Assembly (NCBI GenBank): GCA_002964805.2
Contig: PUDQ02000001.1
Coordinates: 8,332,001-8,396,000, forward strand
Reading direction: 5' to 3'
Source of the DNA: Trametes villosa
Taxonomy: Eukaryota > Basidiomycota > Agaricomycetes > Polyporales > Polyporaceae
DNA length: 64,000 nucleotides
The notes under the pieces were generated by a model. That model saw only the letters and a list, made by a program, of their open reading frames with translations. It did not search any database and was not told the origin of the DNA. This document shows positions 1 through 10,800 of this stretch, piece by piece; positions within the stretch are counted from its first letter, which is position 1, and every line of letters begins with the position of its first letter. Made by a program: the position numbers and the translations under genes.

Positions 1-374
1 GGCCTGGCGCCAGCCACAGGCTCCCGTCGCCCGGCATGCACAGCGCCAGCCGTTCAGCGCAATGGACATGCGTTCGTTCCGCACGAGCGCGAGCACCGCC
101 CGTTCAGACCACTCAGACAGCACTGCGGAGGTCGAGGGCCTCATCACCCAGACCGGGGGGAGGCACGGGGGGAGGGGCAACGTGCAAGGGCAGGGCCAAT
201 GGTCCGTGCCGCAACAGCAGCGGGGAATGACTGCACATACGCAGTCGTCTCGAGGTCAGTGATGGTCTTGGGACAACGGATGACAATGGACTCACCTTCT
301 GTGTAGGCTTCGCTCAGCCCACTAGCAGGCGTACGGGGCCCAAGTTCAAGCCGTCCGGAATGCCAACGGGTTGA
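1..374 (+). CDS. hei10: HEI10-type meiotic RING E3 ligase, copy 1 (C-terminal end only)
   Basis: Only the last part of the gene is in the window; the 5' part lies off the left edge. From base 2 the frame reads through a Ser/Arg/Gln-rich tail containing MDMRSFRTSASTARSDHSD, is cut by one intron (about 253-306, donor gtcagt, acceptor tgtgtag), and ends with RRTGPKFKPSGMPTG and a TGA at 372-374. It is recognised because the tail matches, nearly residue for residue, the C-terminus of the complete HEI10-like gene at 8402-10201 on the opposite strand. In that copy the upstream part carries the family's RING and coiled coil. HEI10/CCNB1IP1/Zip3 proteins act at meiotic recombination sites to designate crossovers. 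No catalytic part is visible here, so function is inferred from the sister copy. About 35 of 250 coding bases differ between the copies, almost all silent. Confidence 0.75.
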
Positions 375-834
375 GGATGCCCTGTGCCGTTGACTTTGTC
401 GTGGTCCGTGTTCCATACTTACGACATCCAGGTCGCAGTGTATCGTGTCCGCAGTCCGTCTATGCATTTTGAGAGCGTACAAGTACATCGAAACGAGCGG
501 TATACGTACATTACCCCGCGTGACTGCTAATATCGTAGAGAGAAACTCGAGCGGTCCGGCGTGATGCAAACATGTACGACATAAAGAGAGCGTCAAGCGT
601 GAAACAAGCGTACGTGAACGGGGGAGGGGAGGGGAGGGGGAGCTGGGACCTAAGGGTGGGTGCCAGCCCCCGCCGGCATGGGTCGGGGACGAATCAATAA
701 CCAGGACTCGCATGGACAAGAAGGAATCAAGGGGTCGGGGCAGGGTGCTGTGCGTTATGCAAATCGACGTATGCGCGCGCGTAAGGTTCATAACAAACGG
801 AAAGGACTCGCCATGGGTCAACCAACACCGCAGG
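375..834. other. Convergent intergenic spacer
   Basis: This spacer holds the 3' ends of the HEI10 copy 1 gene (+) and the CUE-like gene (-). There is a G-rich patch at about 619-660. I see no gene or RNA in it. Confidence 0.6.
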
Positions 835-3800
835 CTAGTCGCGCCGCAGCGTCCCGTTCTTCTCGTCCTCGAGGTACTGCCCGATCGCAAGTATATCCTC
901 ACCGGCGCGACGCAAGTACCCGGACAAGATCGCCCGGTCCGCATGCGGCAGGATTGCCGCGAGCTTGTCAACCTGTCGCTGGAACGCCGGGTCCATCGCA
1001 GCAGGCGCCGCTGGCCCGACCGACATGTGGGTTGGCCGAGCGCGTGCAAAGAGCGATGGCCGGCGTGCGACTGCACTCTGGCTCTGTCTCTGGTTGATCT
1101 GCGGGGCCGACGGCGGGTTCTCTGGAGGCGAGGCCTGTGGCGGGCTCGCCGCAACTGAATACGTCTTTGCACGCTGGATGCGCCCGGGCGCCGCACGTGG
1201 GCCCCCTGGGATCGCAGGTACGGTCGGCAGCGGTGCATTGGAGCCAGAGCCGGAACTCGAGCTCTGTGGCGTTGGGTTCGAGCGCGACATCGCGACCGCG
1301 GGCGGGCGCTTCGTAAGCACCTTTGTGGGCGACTGTGGGCTGGAGGCGTATCCAGAAAGGCCTTTCTCGCGGCGCACGCTCGTCTTGCGGCCGAGCGACG
1401 CGAAGAAGCCCGTGCCGGTGCCCTTGCCCCCGGGGAGGATGGCGAGCGTCTTGGTGGGTGAGGAGAGGAGGGTAGAGGAGCGCGTCTGGGCGCGGGTGAG
1501 GTTCGCTTGCGCGAGAGAGGGATAGGGGAGCGTGGTCGGGGGCGAAGTGGGAGGCACAATATCAATGGAGCGTGTCGAAAGGTCCGTCGCAGTGTACGCG
1601 TCGGCGCGGATGGGGAACGTCGCTTGCGACGCGAGCGAGCCATGCGAGATATGCCGGGCCTCGCGAGGCATGCCGCCAAGCTCTGCAGGGAGCGCGGGCT
1701 GCAGTGTCTGCTGCGCCGTGCGCTGCGACATAGATCTCGGGTGGTATCCTGACGGACATCGTCAGCACGGCCGCCGAAGATGGGTCATCATGGTCACACA
1801 CCTGGCCGCCATTGCGACGCCATCCACTCCCGCAGCCCGCAATCATACTCTGCCAGCTCGTTGATCTTCTCGGCATACGCCTTCGCGCGTTCCCGCGCGC
1901 TCCTTAGGATAGTCACATCCCGCGTGTTCATCGCCTGCGGCCACGACGATACCTTCGTCGGTCGGGGCGTCATTCGCCGACGCGGCGGGAGCTCGACGTG
2001 GATAGGGGCCGCCGATGGCGAGAGCGAGCGGCGCATGTCTGGACTGTTCGAGCGTTTACTCGAACGTGACGACCGCGACGGCGTGCGCGGCAGCGACGAG
2101 AAGCGCTTCAAGTTCGTGAGCGTCGCGCGGAACGAGCTCGGCGCGAGCGAACTCTGCTGCCGCTCGTCGTCCGACCCGCTGCGTCCGTTCTTCGGCGGCG
2201 GTATGGGAAGGCGCGACGTGCTCGAGTTTGAGGACGACGAGGAGCCGCCGGAAATGGAGGAGGCGGACCTCGAGATGGGCAGCTTGGGGGGTTCGGCAGG
2301 GGTGGCGGACTTGCCGTTCGGCGAGCTCTCGCGCTCTGCGTCTTCCTGGCTGAGGCTTACCCAGCTGCTCTGCCGGCGCAGCTCCAACCCTGAGCGGCGA
2401 TCGGAGTCCTTGCGCTCGCGCAACGGGACGTCGTCGTGCGCGGCATCCTCCTGCTCAGACTCGATCACGACGACCGGGCTATTGTCTGCATGCGACAATG
2501 CTGACTGTTCTTCGCTCGCACGCGGGAGGGGCAGGGGTTCTTGTACTGGTGGAGAGGAGAGGATGGTTGACGGCGGGAACGCGCCCTCCCGCCGGTGGAC
2601 GCTTTGTGAGGGCACCAGCTTGACAGATGATCTGCAAGAGCAACAAGATGAAGAGCGAGAACAAGCGTCGAGACGGGAGGGAACTCACTCATTGTCCTGG
2701 CTATATGAGGACTCCTCGCTGTCTCTAGTGTCCGATCGGGATGGTGACGGGTCGTGTCCCAACCGTCTGTTGGCCTCAGGGGGCGTCCTGGCAGCAAGCA
2801 CCGCAGATACCGACTGTGGCAGTTGTAGCTTCTCCTTGATAGCGTCAATATCCCGCCTTGTATTCGAAGGCACAGGGGTATGGAAACGCGGCGGGCGAGG
2901 GGGTGCAGCCGTGGCGGTGTCAAAAATAGAACGCGGCGGGGGCGGGAGGGGGCCGGCGGTCGCGTGGACGCCCGGCTGGTAGTGCAGGTATGGGGACGAC
3001 GCCGACGACGAAGCGGACGACGGACTTTGATACTGGGGAGATCTGGATGTGGGCGACTGCAGTGCCGATGATGGGTGGGAACGTTGCTGGGGCGCTGCGG
3101 ATGCTGGTCGCTGCTGTGTGCGCTGCATGATCTCGGGGGAGAGGCCGACGATCACTGGGCCGACGACGGGCTGCTGGATGTCCTTCCACTCCCCGATCCC
3201 GGGCGTCACGATGCCGTCCTCCATGCCAAAGATCGGGGTCGAGAGCAGGCGCTGCTCGGGGGAGCGGTGGTACGCGCTCGCGCTGCTCGTGTCGGAGAGG
3301 TCGGGCGTGCCACCCCCACCGGGCGACGGCGAGCGGGACTTGGCCGGGGTCTGGAAGACGGGGACGCCGAGGCCCTCGTGCTGGACGTAGTTGTGGTAGT
3401 CGCTGCTCGTCGGGCTGGCAGGGCCCAAGCTGTCCGACGCCGTCGAGGCGGAGCTCAGGCCGACGATGCCCACGTCACGGGACGACTTGTGATGCAGCCG
3501 ACGGGCGCGGCCGCCAGCGCCAGCGTCGACCGCCTCAGACGCCGACCGCGCGTGCGCGTGATAGTGTGACGACGCAGAGGGCGGCGGCTGCGACGTCCGG
3601 TCCGCCGGCGCCGTCGACGGCGGCGTCAGGTCCGTGTACGTCCGCGGCGCAGCGTCGGGCGGCGCGACGAGCGCGAGCCCCCCGATGTGCACGCCCCGGC
3701 GCGAGAAGAGCGTGCCGCCGGACATAGAGGACGAGGAAGAGGAGGACTTGCCAGACTCGACACCCTTGCTCCTTTTACGGCTCACCTGGCGCTGCGCGGC

Positions 3801-4660
3801 CGCGTCCATCTCCACAATGGCGAGTCGTCGCCTGTCTGCACCGCCCTCCGAGGGGACGCTTGGTCGTCGTGAGTGTCGGGCTGCGCCTCCGCGTGCGGAC
3901 GGTTGCTCCGAGGGCAGTTCAGCGTTGGCACGCACCGGGGTTGTCGCCTGTGATGTCGACGCGAGCTCGGGTGTAGCGAGGGACTGGGAGGAGTGCTCGG
4001 ACGAGTAGCTGGACGTAGACGAGACGTTTGACGCGTTCCGGATGTGTGTGGGCGGGTGGTCCGGCTTCAGGGGAAAGTGGGTGCGTACAGCGGTGCTCGT
4101 TTGCGGAGTCGTCACCTGCGATGCCGATGCTAGCTCTGGTGTATCGAGAGACCGGGAAGAATGCTCCGACGAGTAGCTGGATGTGGAGGAGATGTTCGAC
4201 GCGTTTCGGACGTGTGCGGGCGGGTGCTCCGGCTGCAGAGGGAAGTGGGCGCGAACAGGGGTGTTCGTCTGCGAGGTCGAAGCGATATGGCGTTGGGGCT
4301 CAGGCAGAGACTCGGAGGAGTATTCAGACGAGTAGTCAGAGGCAGAGGAGGCCGTGGACCCCTTCCGGGAGTGGGAGTTCATGGATAGGCGTTGTGAGTC
4401 CGCGTCCGCAGCCGTCGCGTAGGGCCGCCCAGCATGCTCGGACTGGTAATACGAGAGGATCTGATCCGTGTCTCTTCGCACAAAGTTGGGGCGCGGACCT
4501 GGGGAAAGAGCGGCTACAACGAGGCGTCTCTGTTGAACATTGCTCTCGTGCCACGGCTCGAGGAGGACGCACCGGAGCTGCTATATGAAACATGATGATC
4601 TCCTTCCGGGCGGTAAGAACTTGAAGCGCTCGGCTGTACTGGGGGCAACACCGAGCTCAT
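835..4660 (-). CDS. Large disordered Ser/Pro-rich protein with C-terminal CUE-like domain
   Basis: Four exons join into about 1,210 residues. The start chosen is the ATG at 4660 (MSSVLPPVQPSASSS). A 72-base intron (gtgcgt...ccccag) joins it to the exon reading GPRPNFVRRDTDQILSYYQ. Later joins are NE/SSVKLVPSQS and WRPG/YHPRSMSQ. Most of the protein is low-complexity Ser/Pro/Arg sequence with many SP sites and no membrane segment. Residues about 85-200 hold three imperfect copies of a block with HFPLQPEHPPAHVRNASN and SSTSSYSSEHSS. The last 50 residues (MDPAFQRQVDKLAAILPHAD, then LSGYLRRAGEDILAIGQYLE) look like the three-helix CUE/UBA fold that binds ubiquitin. I do not recognise an orthologue with a known role. 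A phosphoregulated scaffold is a guess. It is divergent from nothing nearby: LEU1, on the same strand, ends about 500 bases upstream. Confidence 0.75.
3960..4310 (-). repeat. Three imperfect ~115-bp coding repeats
   Basis: Within the CUE-like gene the same block (PVRAHFPL-PEHPPAHVRNASN, then SSTSSYSSEHSS and TPELAS) appears three times. Copies 1 and 2 are full length. The third is divergent at its downstream end (PVRANAELPSEQPS). The phase is kept, so this is an internal protein repeat that expanded by whole units. Confidence 0.7.
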
Positions 4661-5175
4661 CGTGGAGAGGGGAAAGAGAAGAAATTGGCCAGGGAACAGG
4701 AAGGGGAGGACGAGGGGGTCAGCATTCAAGAGGTGAGACCCGTCGCGAGCTTGAAGGACGGGGAGGGCGGAGGCGACGACGAGCACGGAGCAGCCACAGC
4801 AAACTCACGTCACATTCAGGGCCGCCGTTGCCCTCCCCTGTCTCCACCACGTGCGCAGCACCCACAACCACTCCTATTCCGATTCGCTCGCCTTTCCTTC
4901 CTCATCGGCACCCGCGGTCAAAGCACACGTCGCGCGCAACGTCTCCAAGGGTCATCACTTCTCATCGCACGCGCACAGCGACGGGCGCGGGGACATCATG
5001 ATGCACACCCGGCGTTCTCGCGAGCCATGACAAACCAACTGTAACAGACATGATACATACAGAGTATCCTACACCACCGACAGATACATTCATTCCGCCC
5101 GCCGCCGCCATGCTAGTTTCACCGACCCCCGGCGCGTCTCCACCCACCCACGCGACCCGCCATGCTCGGGCGAGC
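4661..5175. promoter_or_regulatory. Upstream region of the CUE-like gene / 3' flank of LEU1
   Basis: The minus-strand CUE-like gene starts at 4660 and LEU1 (also minus) ends at 5176, so this 515-base spacer should hold the LEU1 3' UTR and the CUE-like promoter. A CT-rich stretch around 4840-4910 is the only composition feature I see. Confidence 0.5.
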
Positions 5176-8040
5176 TCACCAATCCATTTTCGCCTTCCCG
5201 CCGGTGACCGGGATGCGCTTGCCCTTGTAGCCGAACCCGTCCAGCCACGGCCACACCTGGGTCCGCCGCTGCTCGAACTCCTCGATCAGCGCCGCGCGCT
5301 GCAGCGTCAGCGCGATGTCGTCCAGCCCGTTCAGCAGGCAGTGCCGCCGGAACGCGTCGATGGTAAACGCGAACGCGGGCTTCCCGCTCGCGCGCCGCAC
5401 CTCCTGCTTCTCCAGGTCGACCTCGAGCTCGAGGCCCTGCTCCGCCTCCGCCGCGAGCTCCGCGCACTGCTCCTCGGACAGGATGACGGGCAGCATCCCG
5501 TTCTGGAACGTGTTGTTCTTGAAGATGTCCGCGAAGCTCGGCGCGATGATGCACATGATCCCGAAGTCCTTCCTGCGCACGCACACAAACTGTCGTCAGC
5601 GTCGATCACATACGCCGCAGGGAAATGGGGGTACGTACAGGGCCCATGGCGCGTGCTCGCGCGAGCTGCCGCAGCCAAAGTTGTGCTTGTCGCACACGAG
5701 GATCTTCGCGTGCGTGTACGGCTCGCGGTTCAGCACGAAGTCCGTCGGCTGCCCGTCCGGTCCCCACCGCAGGTTCGCGAACAGCGCGATCTTCAAGCCC
5801 GTCCGCTTCAACACCTTCAGGAACCGTGCAGGGGTGATCATGTCGGTATCGATGTTCTCGATGTGCAGCGGCGCCGCGATGCCCTTCAGGATCGTGAACT
5901 TCTCGACCTTCGACGGTGCGTCCGTCTTCGGCAGAGCGCGCTCGACAGCGGGCGCCGTCGCGTCCCTTGCCTCCGTCGGCTCAGGCGGGGGAAGCACGGG
6001 GTCCGTCAGGAACTCCGTCGCGCTCGCCAGCTTCAGCTTGGGACCCGCCGCAATCTTCGCCTCCGCGTCCGCGCCCAAGAATTTGCGGACATCGGTGAGT
6101 TTGCCAGTGAGAGCGGCAGCCGCCGCCATAGCGGGGCTGACCAGGTGCGTGCGTCCTCCAGGTCCCTGACGGCCCTCGAAGTTGCGGTTGCTCGTACTCG
6201 CGCAGCGCTCTCCGGGCGCGAGCTGGTCCTCGTTCATGCCCAGGCACATCGAGCAACCCGCCTCGCGCCAGTCGAACCCGGCACGCTTGAAGATAGCGTC
6301 GAGGCCTTCCGCCTCCGCCTGCTGCTTGATCAGGCCGGAGCCGGGGACAATCATCGCATACACGCCGCTCGCGACCTTGGCCTCGGGACCAGCGGAGAGA
6401 ACGATCTTGGCGGCGGAGCGCAGGTCCTCGATACGCGAGTTCGTGCACGAGCCGATGAAGACCTTCTCGATCTTGACACCCTCCATGGGGGTGTTGGGCA
6501 CGAGGCCCATGTACTTCAGCGCACGCTCGACCGCCGCGCGCTTGCTGGCGTCCGAGAACGACGCCGGGTCGGGCACCTTGCCGGTGATAGGCACGACGTC
6601 CTGCGGGGACGTACCCCAGGTGACGGTCGGGATGATGTCCTCCCCGCGGATGTTGACCTCGACGTCGAACTTCGCGCCCTCGTCCGACTTGAGCGTGCGC
6701 CAGTACGCCTCCGCGCGGTCCCAGACCTCGCCCTTCGGCGCGAGAGGCCGGCTCTTCAGGTAGTTGAAGGTGATCTCGTCGGGCGCGATCATGCCCGCCC
6801 GCGCGCCGCCCTCGATGGACATGTTGCACATGCTCATGCGCGCCTCCATGCTGAAGCCGCGCACGACCGACCCCGCGAACTCCATGACGCAGCCCGTGCC
6901 GCCGGCGGTGCCAATGACACCGATGATGTGCAGGACGACGTCCTTGGAGGTGACGCCCTCGTTGAGGGTACCTTCGACGGTGACGCGCATGTTCTTAGCT
7001 TTCCGCTGGAGGAGCGTTTGCGTAGCGAGGACGTGCTCGACCTCGGACGTGCCGATACCGAACGCAAGGGCGCCGAACGCGCCGTGAGCTACAACAACTG
7101 TCAGGAACAACGCGAAGATATTGACACAGACGAAGCCTTACTAGACGTGTGGGAGTCTCCACATACGCAGGTGATACCCGGCAGCTAGGAGCATTTTAGG
7201 CACGCTTTCGACAGGAATAGAAACCACCAGCTTACCGTGAAGCCCTCTTCAGGCCCAATAACGTGGACGATACCCTGCCTCCTGTCGGTCATGCCGAAGT
7301 AGGTCAGGCCGAACGCCTTGACGTTCTCCTCGAGGGTGGTGCATTGTGCGCGCGACTCGGGTTGCGAAACGAAGTCCTCGACAGTGGTAAAGTTCTTGCG
7401 CGAGACAGTCCTAATGATACCGCAAGGTCAGCGTCTTCCTAGTGACCCTAGATTCTATGATATGAAACGGCCCGCGCCGCGAGGTCATCGGCAGAAGCAC
7501 AGATGCCTGGCATGCACCCGCGTGCAAAAGCAGGCTCAGAGAGATGGCGAGAGATTGTAAGCAAGGCGGGGGCGAGGCGAGAACATCGAATGGGTGAGGA
7601 AACGGTGAACGAGGCTACTCACGGGATATTGTGGTCCACGGTCGCGAGAGTGCAATCCGGACGGCGAACGGGGCGACCTGCGGTGCGACTGCATGTAATA
7701 TAAGCGCACCATCCGCGCGCAGGGTAGCAAAGCACTCACAGTCCCTCGAACGCCTGTGGGCTAGTCACTTCATGGACCAAGTGGCTGCAATCCGTACCTC
7801 CGTAAGCACATCGCGATTTCCGCACGAGATCACCGCATGGACGCACCGATCAATGTAAATCAGGCCCTGCCCGTTCTCATCGACGTCGCTGCAAACGCGC
7901 GAGGGCGCATTGGTCAGTCTCCGCGCGCGCGAGGAGGAAGAGCGCATGCGGCGTAAAAACGCTCGGCGCGGCACGCACATGAGATGGTCGTCCCAGATCT
8001 TGTCGTACAACGTCCTCGGCTGGCTTACGGGCGCGGGCAT
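5176..8040 (-). CDS. LEU1: 3-isopropylmalate dehydratase, fused leuC-leuD (LEU1)
   Basis: This is the cytosolic [4Fe-4S] enzyme that isomerises 2-isopropylmalate to 3-isopropylmalate in leucine synthesis. About eight exons give about 765 residues, normal for the fungal fused enzyme. It starts [20 protein letters not shown] at 8040. The large-subunit (aconitase-like) part carries [37 protein letters not shown] and [13 protein letters not shown], which supply the three cluster cysteines and substrate contacts. The small-subunit swivel domain follows a linker, with [18 protein letters not shown] and [15 protein letters not shown]. The C-terminus is [16 protein letters not shown]. The first four introns are short or about 210 bases long, and all have GT-AG ends. 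No key residue is missing. It lies between the CUE-like gene and HEI10 copy 2, all on the minus strand. Confidence 0.97.
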
Positions 8041-8401
8041 GTTTGCGTTTTGCTGCTTTGCTTAGCAGGTGATGGAGGTGATAGAGGAGGTAGCGGAGGT
8101 CAGGCGTAGGAGATGAAAAGACGAGAGGACTAAATAGCAGCGCCTGGCTCTGTGCTATAGCTGACTCGATGCACTGTGGGGTCGTCGCTATATTATTGGC
8201 CTCCCGGCCGAAAGGGCCGATGCGTCACGCGGGAAATCGCACTTCTGTGATTGGCTCTTTGGCATTTTGGCCGCGCATCTTGCCGCCGGCTTGCGATTGC
8301 ACCTTTCCGATTGAAGCGGACTACTATCATACTTACTCCCTCGACGTACTAATATACGCACGCAGACGAACTCCTGGACAAAACATGGGCGTAGGTTTCT
8401 C
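8041..8401 (-). promoter_or_regulatory. LEU1 promoter with two inverted CCAAT boxes and a TATA-like element
   Basis: ATTGG (CCAAT on the LEU1 strand) occurs at 8195-8199 and 8250-8254, 155 and 210 bases upstream of the LEU1 ATG. A TATTTA-like element (ctatttag on the minus strand) lies near 8127-8136. I did not find a convincing CCG-N4-CGG Leu3 site. The HEI10 copy 2 stop codon is at 8402, so the 3' UTR of that gene overlaps this promoter. Confidence 0.5.
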
Positions 8402-10201
8402 TCAGCCCATCGGCATTCCAGACGGCTTGAATCTGGGTCCCGTACGCCTGGTAGATGGCTGAGCGAACCCTGCACAGAAGGTAAGTCCATCGCCGCACTT
8501 CCACTGGCAGCCCTTCTATCGCTCACCTCGAGATTGCGCTTGTGCAGTCATTCCCCGCTGCTGCTGTGGTACAGACCACTGCCCCTGCCCCTGCACATTT
8601 CCCCGCCCTCCATGCCTGCCGCCGGTCTGAGTGATCAAGCCCTCAACCTCGGCGGTGCTGTCCGAGTGGTCCGAGCGTGCGGTACTTGCGCTCGTGCGGA
8701 ACGAACGCATGTCCATTGCGCTGAACGGCTGGCGCTGTGCGTGCCGCGCGACGGGGGCTTGCGGCTGGCGCCACGCAGTGCCACTTGGCTGCACGCCCAG
8801 GGGTGCGCCTGCCGTGGTGCGGTTCACGATGGGCGTGCGCTGGATCTGCGCGGAAGGTCAACAACTCCTTAGCACACCTCTCGATGTGCGAGCGGAGACG
8901 CACCCCGGCAGCCTCCATGTTACCGACGACTGCGCCCACGTCTACGCCCCCTGCGCCACCTATTCCTGCGCCGAAGGCCATGCCCTGCTTCATGCGAGCA
9001 CCAGCGTCGGTCTGCCTGTCCTGGATATTGAGGGACTGGTTTGCAAGAGGCAGCGTCCCATCTTTGCTCCCGCCAAGGAGCGCTCTGCGCTTGAGCTTGT
9101 CGTATTGCACCTGTGCATAGCAATGAGCACGGCCGGGTCGTAGGTCTGTCCTCCTATGCGTACCTTGAGTTTTTGGTATTCTTTCTCATTTTCCTTCAGC
9201 GAGTCTTGCAAACTAGCGGTCTTGCGGCGCTCTCCTTCAGCGTCCCGTTCCAAGTCTCGATTCTATGGGTCAGCGAGGGTAGTTGATACCACGCATATAC
9301 CGAGCGTACCTGACAGCTTGTTCGTGAGCAGACTAATTTCCCCGTTTGCTTCTCTGATCACATTCTCCAGCCGCTTCTCCAGCTGGGCGTTCTTTTCGTT
9401 GATGTTCTTGTACAAGGCCTGCTGAAAAGATCTGAACGAGAAATGAGGCAAGCTTCCGTTGACACTTCGCGGGGACTGACTGCTCTTGATGAATTTGATA
9501 CTGCCAGAAGGACAGTGCTCTGTTGCTCGCGTGAATAGCAAACCCTACACCCGAGACCCACTGCGGAGCGCACCTGCTGCAGATTTCGAGGATGATTGTA
9601 GGGTTGAGACCGGACAAGACGGACTTCACAGACAAGGTCAGGCCCGGGAGGTGGGTGTATGCGCATATACGCACAGTTTTGTAGTCATTGGAGGGATGCA
9701 AAGAGCAAACCTAAAGGCCAACTTTGCAGTTACGTGGGATGATGCTTGACAAAAAACCTTACGACAACATCATCGCTGTGTGGGGGTTAGATTCTGAGAC
9801 TCATGGGCTGATATAAGTACTCGCGGTCCGGTCAGAGACGTTTCGCAAGCTGGTGGCAGAGAGGTGAGCCTGATTGGCATACTTTCTGTATTTGTGATTA
9901 TACCCGGACATAGCTTGGATGCGTTGAACAGCTCGTTTGCACAGGAGACAACTCCGTTATCAACGGCCTCGTGCTAGGACAGATAGTTGTGGCGAACCGC
10001 AGAATATATGAGAACCTATGCATCGGCGAGAGAGCTGGGTATTGGCAGGTAAACTATCACTATCCCTTCAGAAAGACCTACAGGTGGTCCGCCAGTTGTT
10101 AGCATCCTTTGCACCTGCATAGAAGCGCATATACTCACGACTACCGCTTTGTCGGACAAGGACCGTCTGCAGGTGAGTCTGTTGCATCGGAGGTTGTCCA
10201 T
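8402..10201 (-). CDS. hei10: HEI10/CCNB1IP1-type meiotic RING E3 ligase, copy 2 (full length, RING region with odd splice sites)
   Basis: About a dozen short exons. The N-terminus is MDNLRCNRLTCRRSLSDKAV, followed by RING pieces SHIFC, CANELFNASKLCP and ACETSLT, then DDVVVCSLHPSNDYKT. The family signature comes next: SVLSGLNPTIILEICSRALSF and WQYQIHQEQSFQQALY, closely like human CCNB1IP1. A coiled coil follows (KNINEKNAQLEKRLENVI, then ERDAEGERRKTASLQDSL and QYDKLKRRALL), and a disordered tail ending KPSGMPMG. HEI10/Zip3 proteins load on the synaptonemal complex and concentrate at future crossovers. The coiled-coil and tail exons have clean GT-AG introns. Around the RING, one expected acceptor reads GG, one donor is GC, and one acceptor leaves Cys-x3-Cys, so the RING may be damaged or my joins may be wrong. 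The sister copy is at 1-374. Confidence 0.82.
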
Positions 10202-10314
10202 ATCGAGTCCTTCAGTTTTCAACAGCAATGCTAGCGCGGTTAGTGGAAGGTGGTGGTACAGGTCGAAGCTGTCAGTACACAGACCTTCAGCCACATTTGC
10301 GCGGAGGGCGCGTC

Positions 10315-10337
10315 AAGACGCGTCTTCGTCGCACGTG
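10315..10337. promoter_or_regulatory. ACGCGT palindrome plus CACGTG, HEI10 copy 2 promoter
   Basis: A perfect 12-bp palindrome AAGACGCGTCTT spans 10315-10326 and has the MCB core ACGCGT at 10318-10323. A CACGTG E-box is at 10332-10337. Both are 115-136 bases upstream of the HEI10 copy 2 start codon. ACGCGT is the binding core of MBF, and a gene for an MBF subunit lies at 37.7 kb in this window. Regulation is inferred only. Confidence 0.4.
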
Positions 10338-10676
10338 ATCGTGACAGGTCCCTCAAGCTCGGACTTTGGAGGGGCATCGTGGACCGAGTCCACCACCGGC
10401 CATGTTCAACTACAATTTATCGTCATGGATGCGCATATAACTTGTGTGTTTGCGGTTAACCCCCACAGGGGCACGGCGGGCAGGGTGCGATTGCAATGTC
10501 GACCAGTGGTAGCGGCGGTGTTCGGCTGCGACGAGGACCTCGCCCAACTGAGGCTGACCGTCTGAGGGATCGATGGGAGCGGATGTCAACCACCCAGCCT
10601 CCTGCCGCCGCAGGAATAAGTACCAGGCTCTTGCATGTCTTCTCCCCACTCACTCCTCTCCTAGGTTCCCTCATCT

Positions 10677-10723
10677 CGCCTCAAGACTCGCCTCAAGACT
10701 CGCCTCAAGACTCGCCTCAAGCA
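10677..10723. repeat. 12-bp tandem repeat (tcaagactcgcc)
   Basis: About 3.5 perfect tandem copies of tcaagactcgcc run from about 10677 to 10723. A further single copy is at about 10772-10789. The TCAAGA core recurs in the larger repeats just downstream. Confidence 0.85.
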
Positions 10724-10800
10724 CGAACAACTAACCTTTCTCTTAGGTCCTCTCTGGCCTCGCCCGGTCAAGCTCGCCTCAAGACTCGCCGTCTGCGCGC

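Noticed and set aside
144..1679. 511-residue open frame on the minus strand across 144-1679
   Set aside because: It is an Arg/Pro/Ser-rich shadow overlapping the real CUE-like exon in another frame and the 3' spacer. No domain or splice support.
1780..2982. 400-residue plus-strand frame
   Set aside because: It is antisense to two well-supported exons of the CUE-like gene. The composition mirrors Ser/Arg-rich codons on the other strand.
4540..5001. Plus-strand frame upstream of LEU1's 3' end
   Set aside because: Low-complexity Arg/Gly/Ser sequence antisense to the first exon and promoter of the CUE-like gene.
5050..7188. 712-residue plus-strand frame opposite LEU1
   Set aside because: It is antisense to the unmistakable leuC-leuD coding sequence. 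Long shadow frames are expected with GC-rich third positions.
1..8870. Assembly palindrome or collapsed haplotypes explaining the two HEI10 tails
   Set aside because: The copies differ at about 14% of bases with nearly all changes silent, and the flanking sequence beyond the gene end is unrelated, so an artefact is unlikely.
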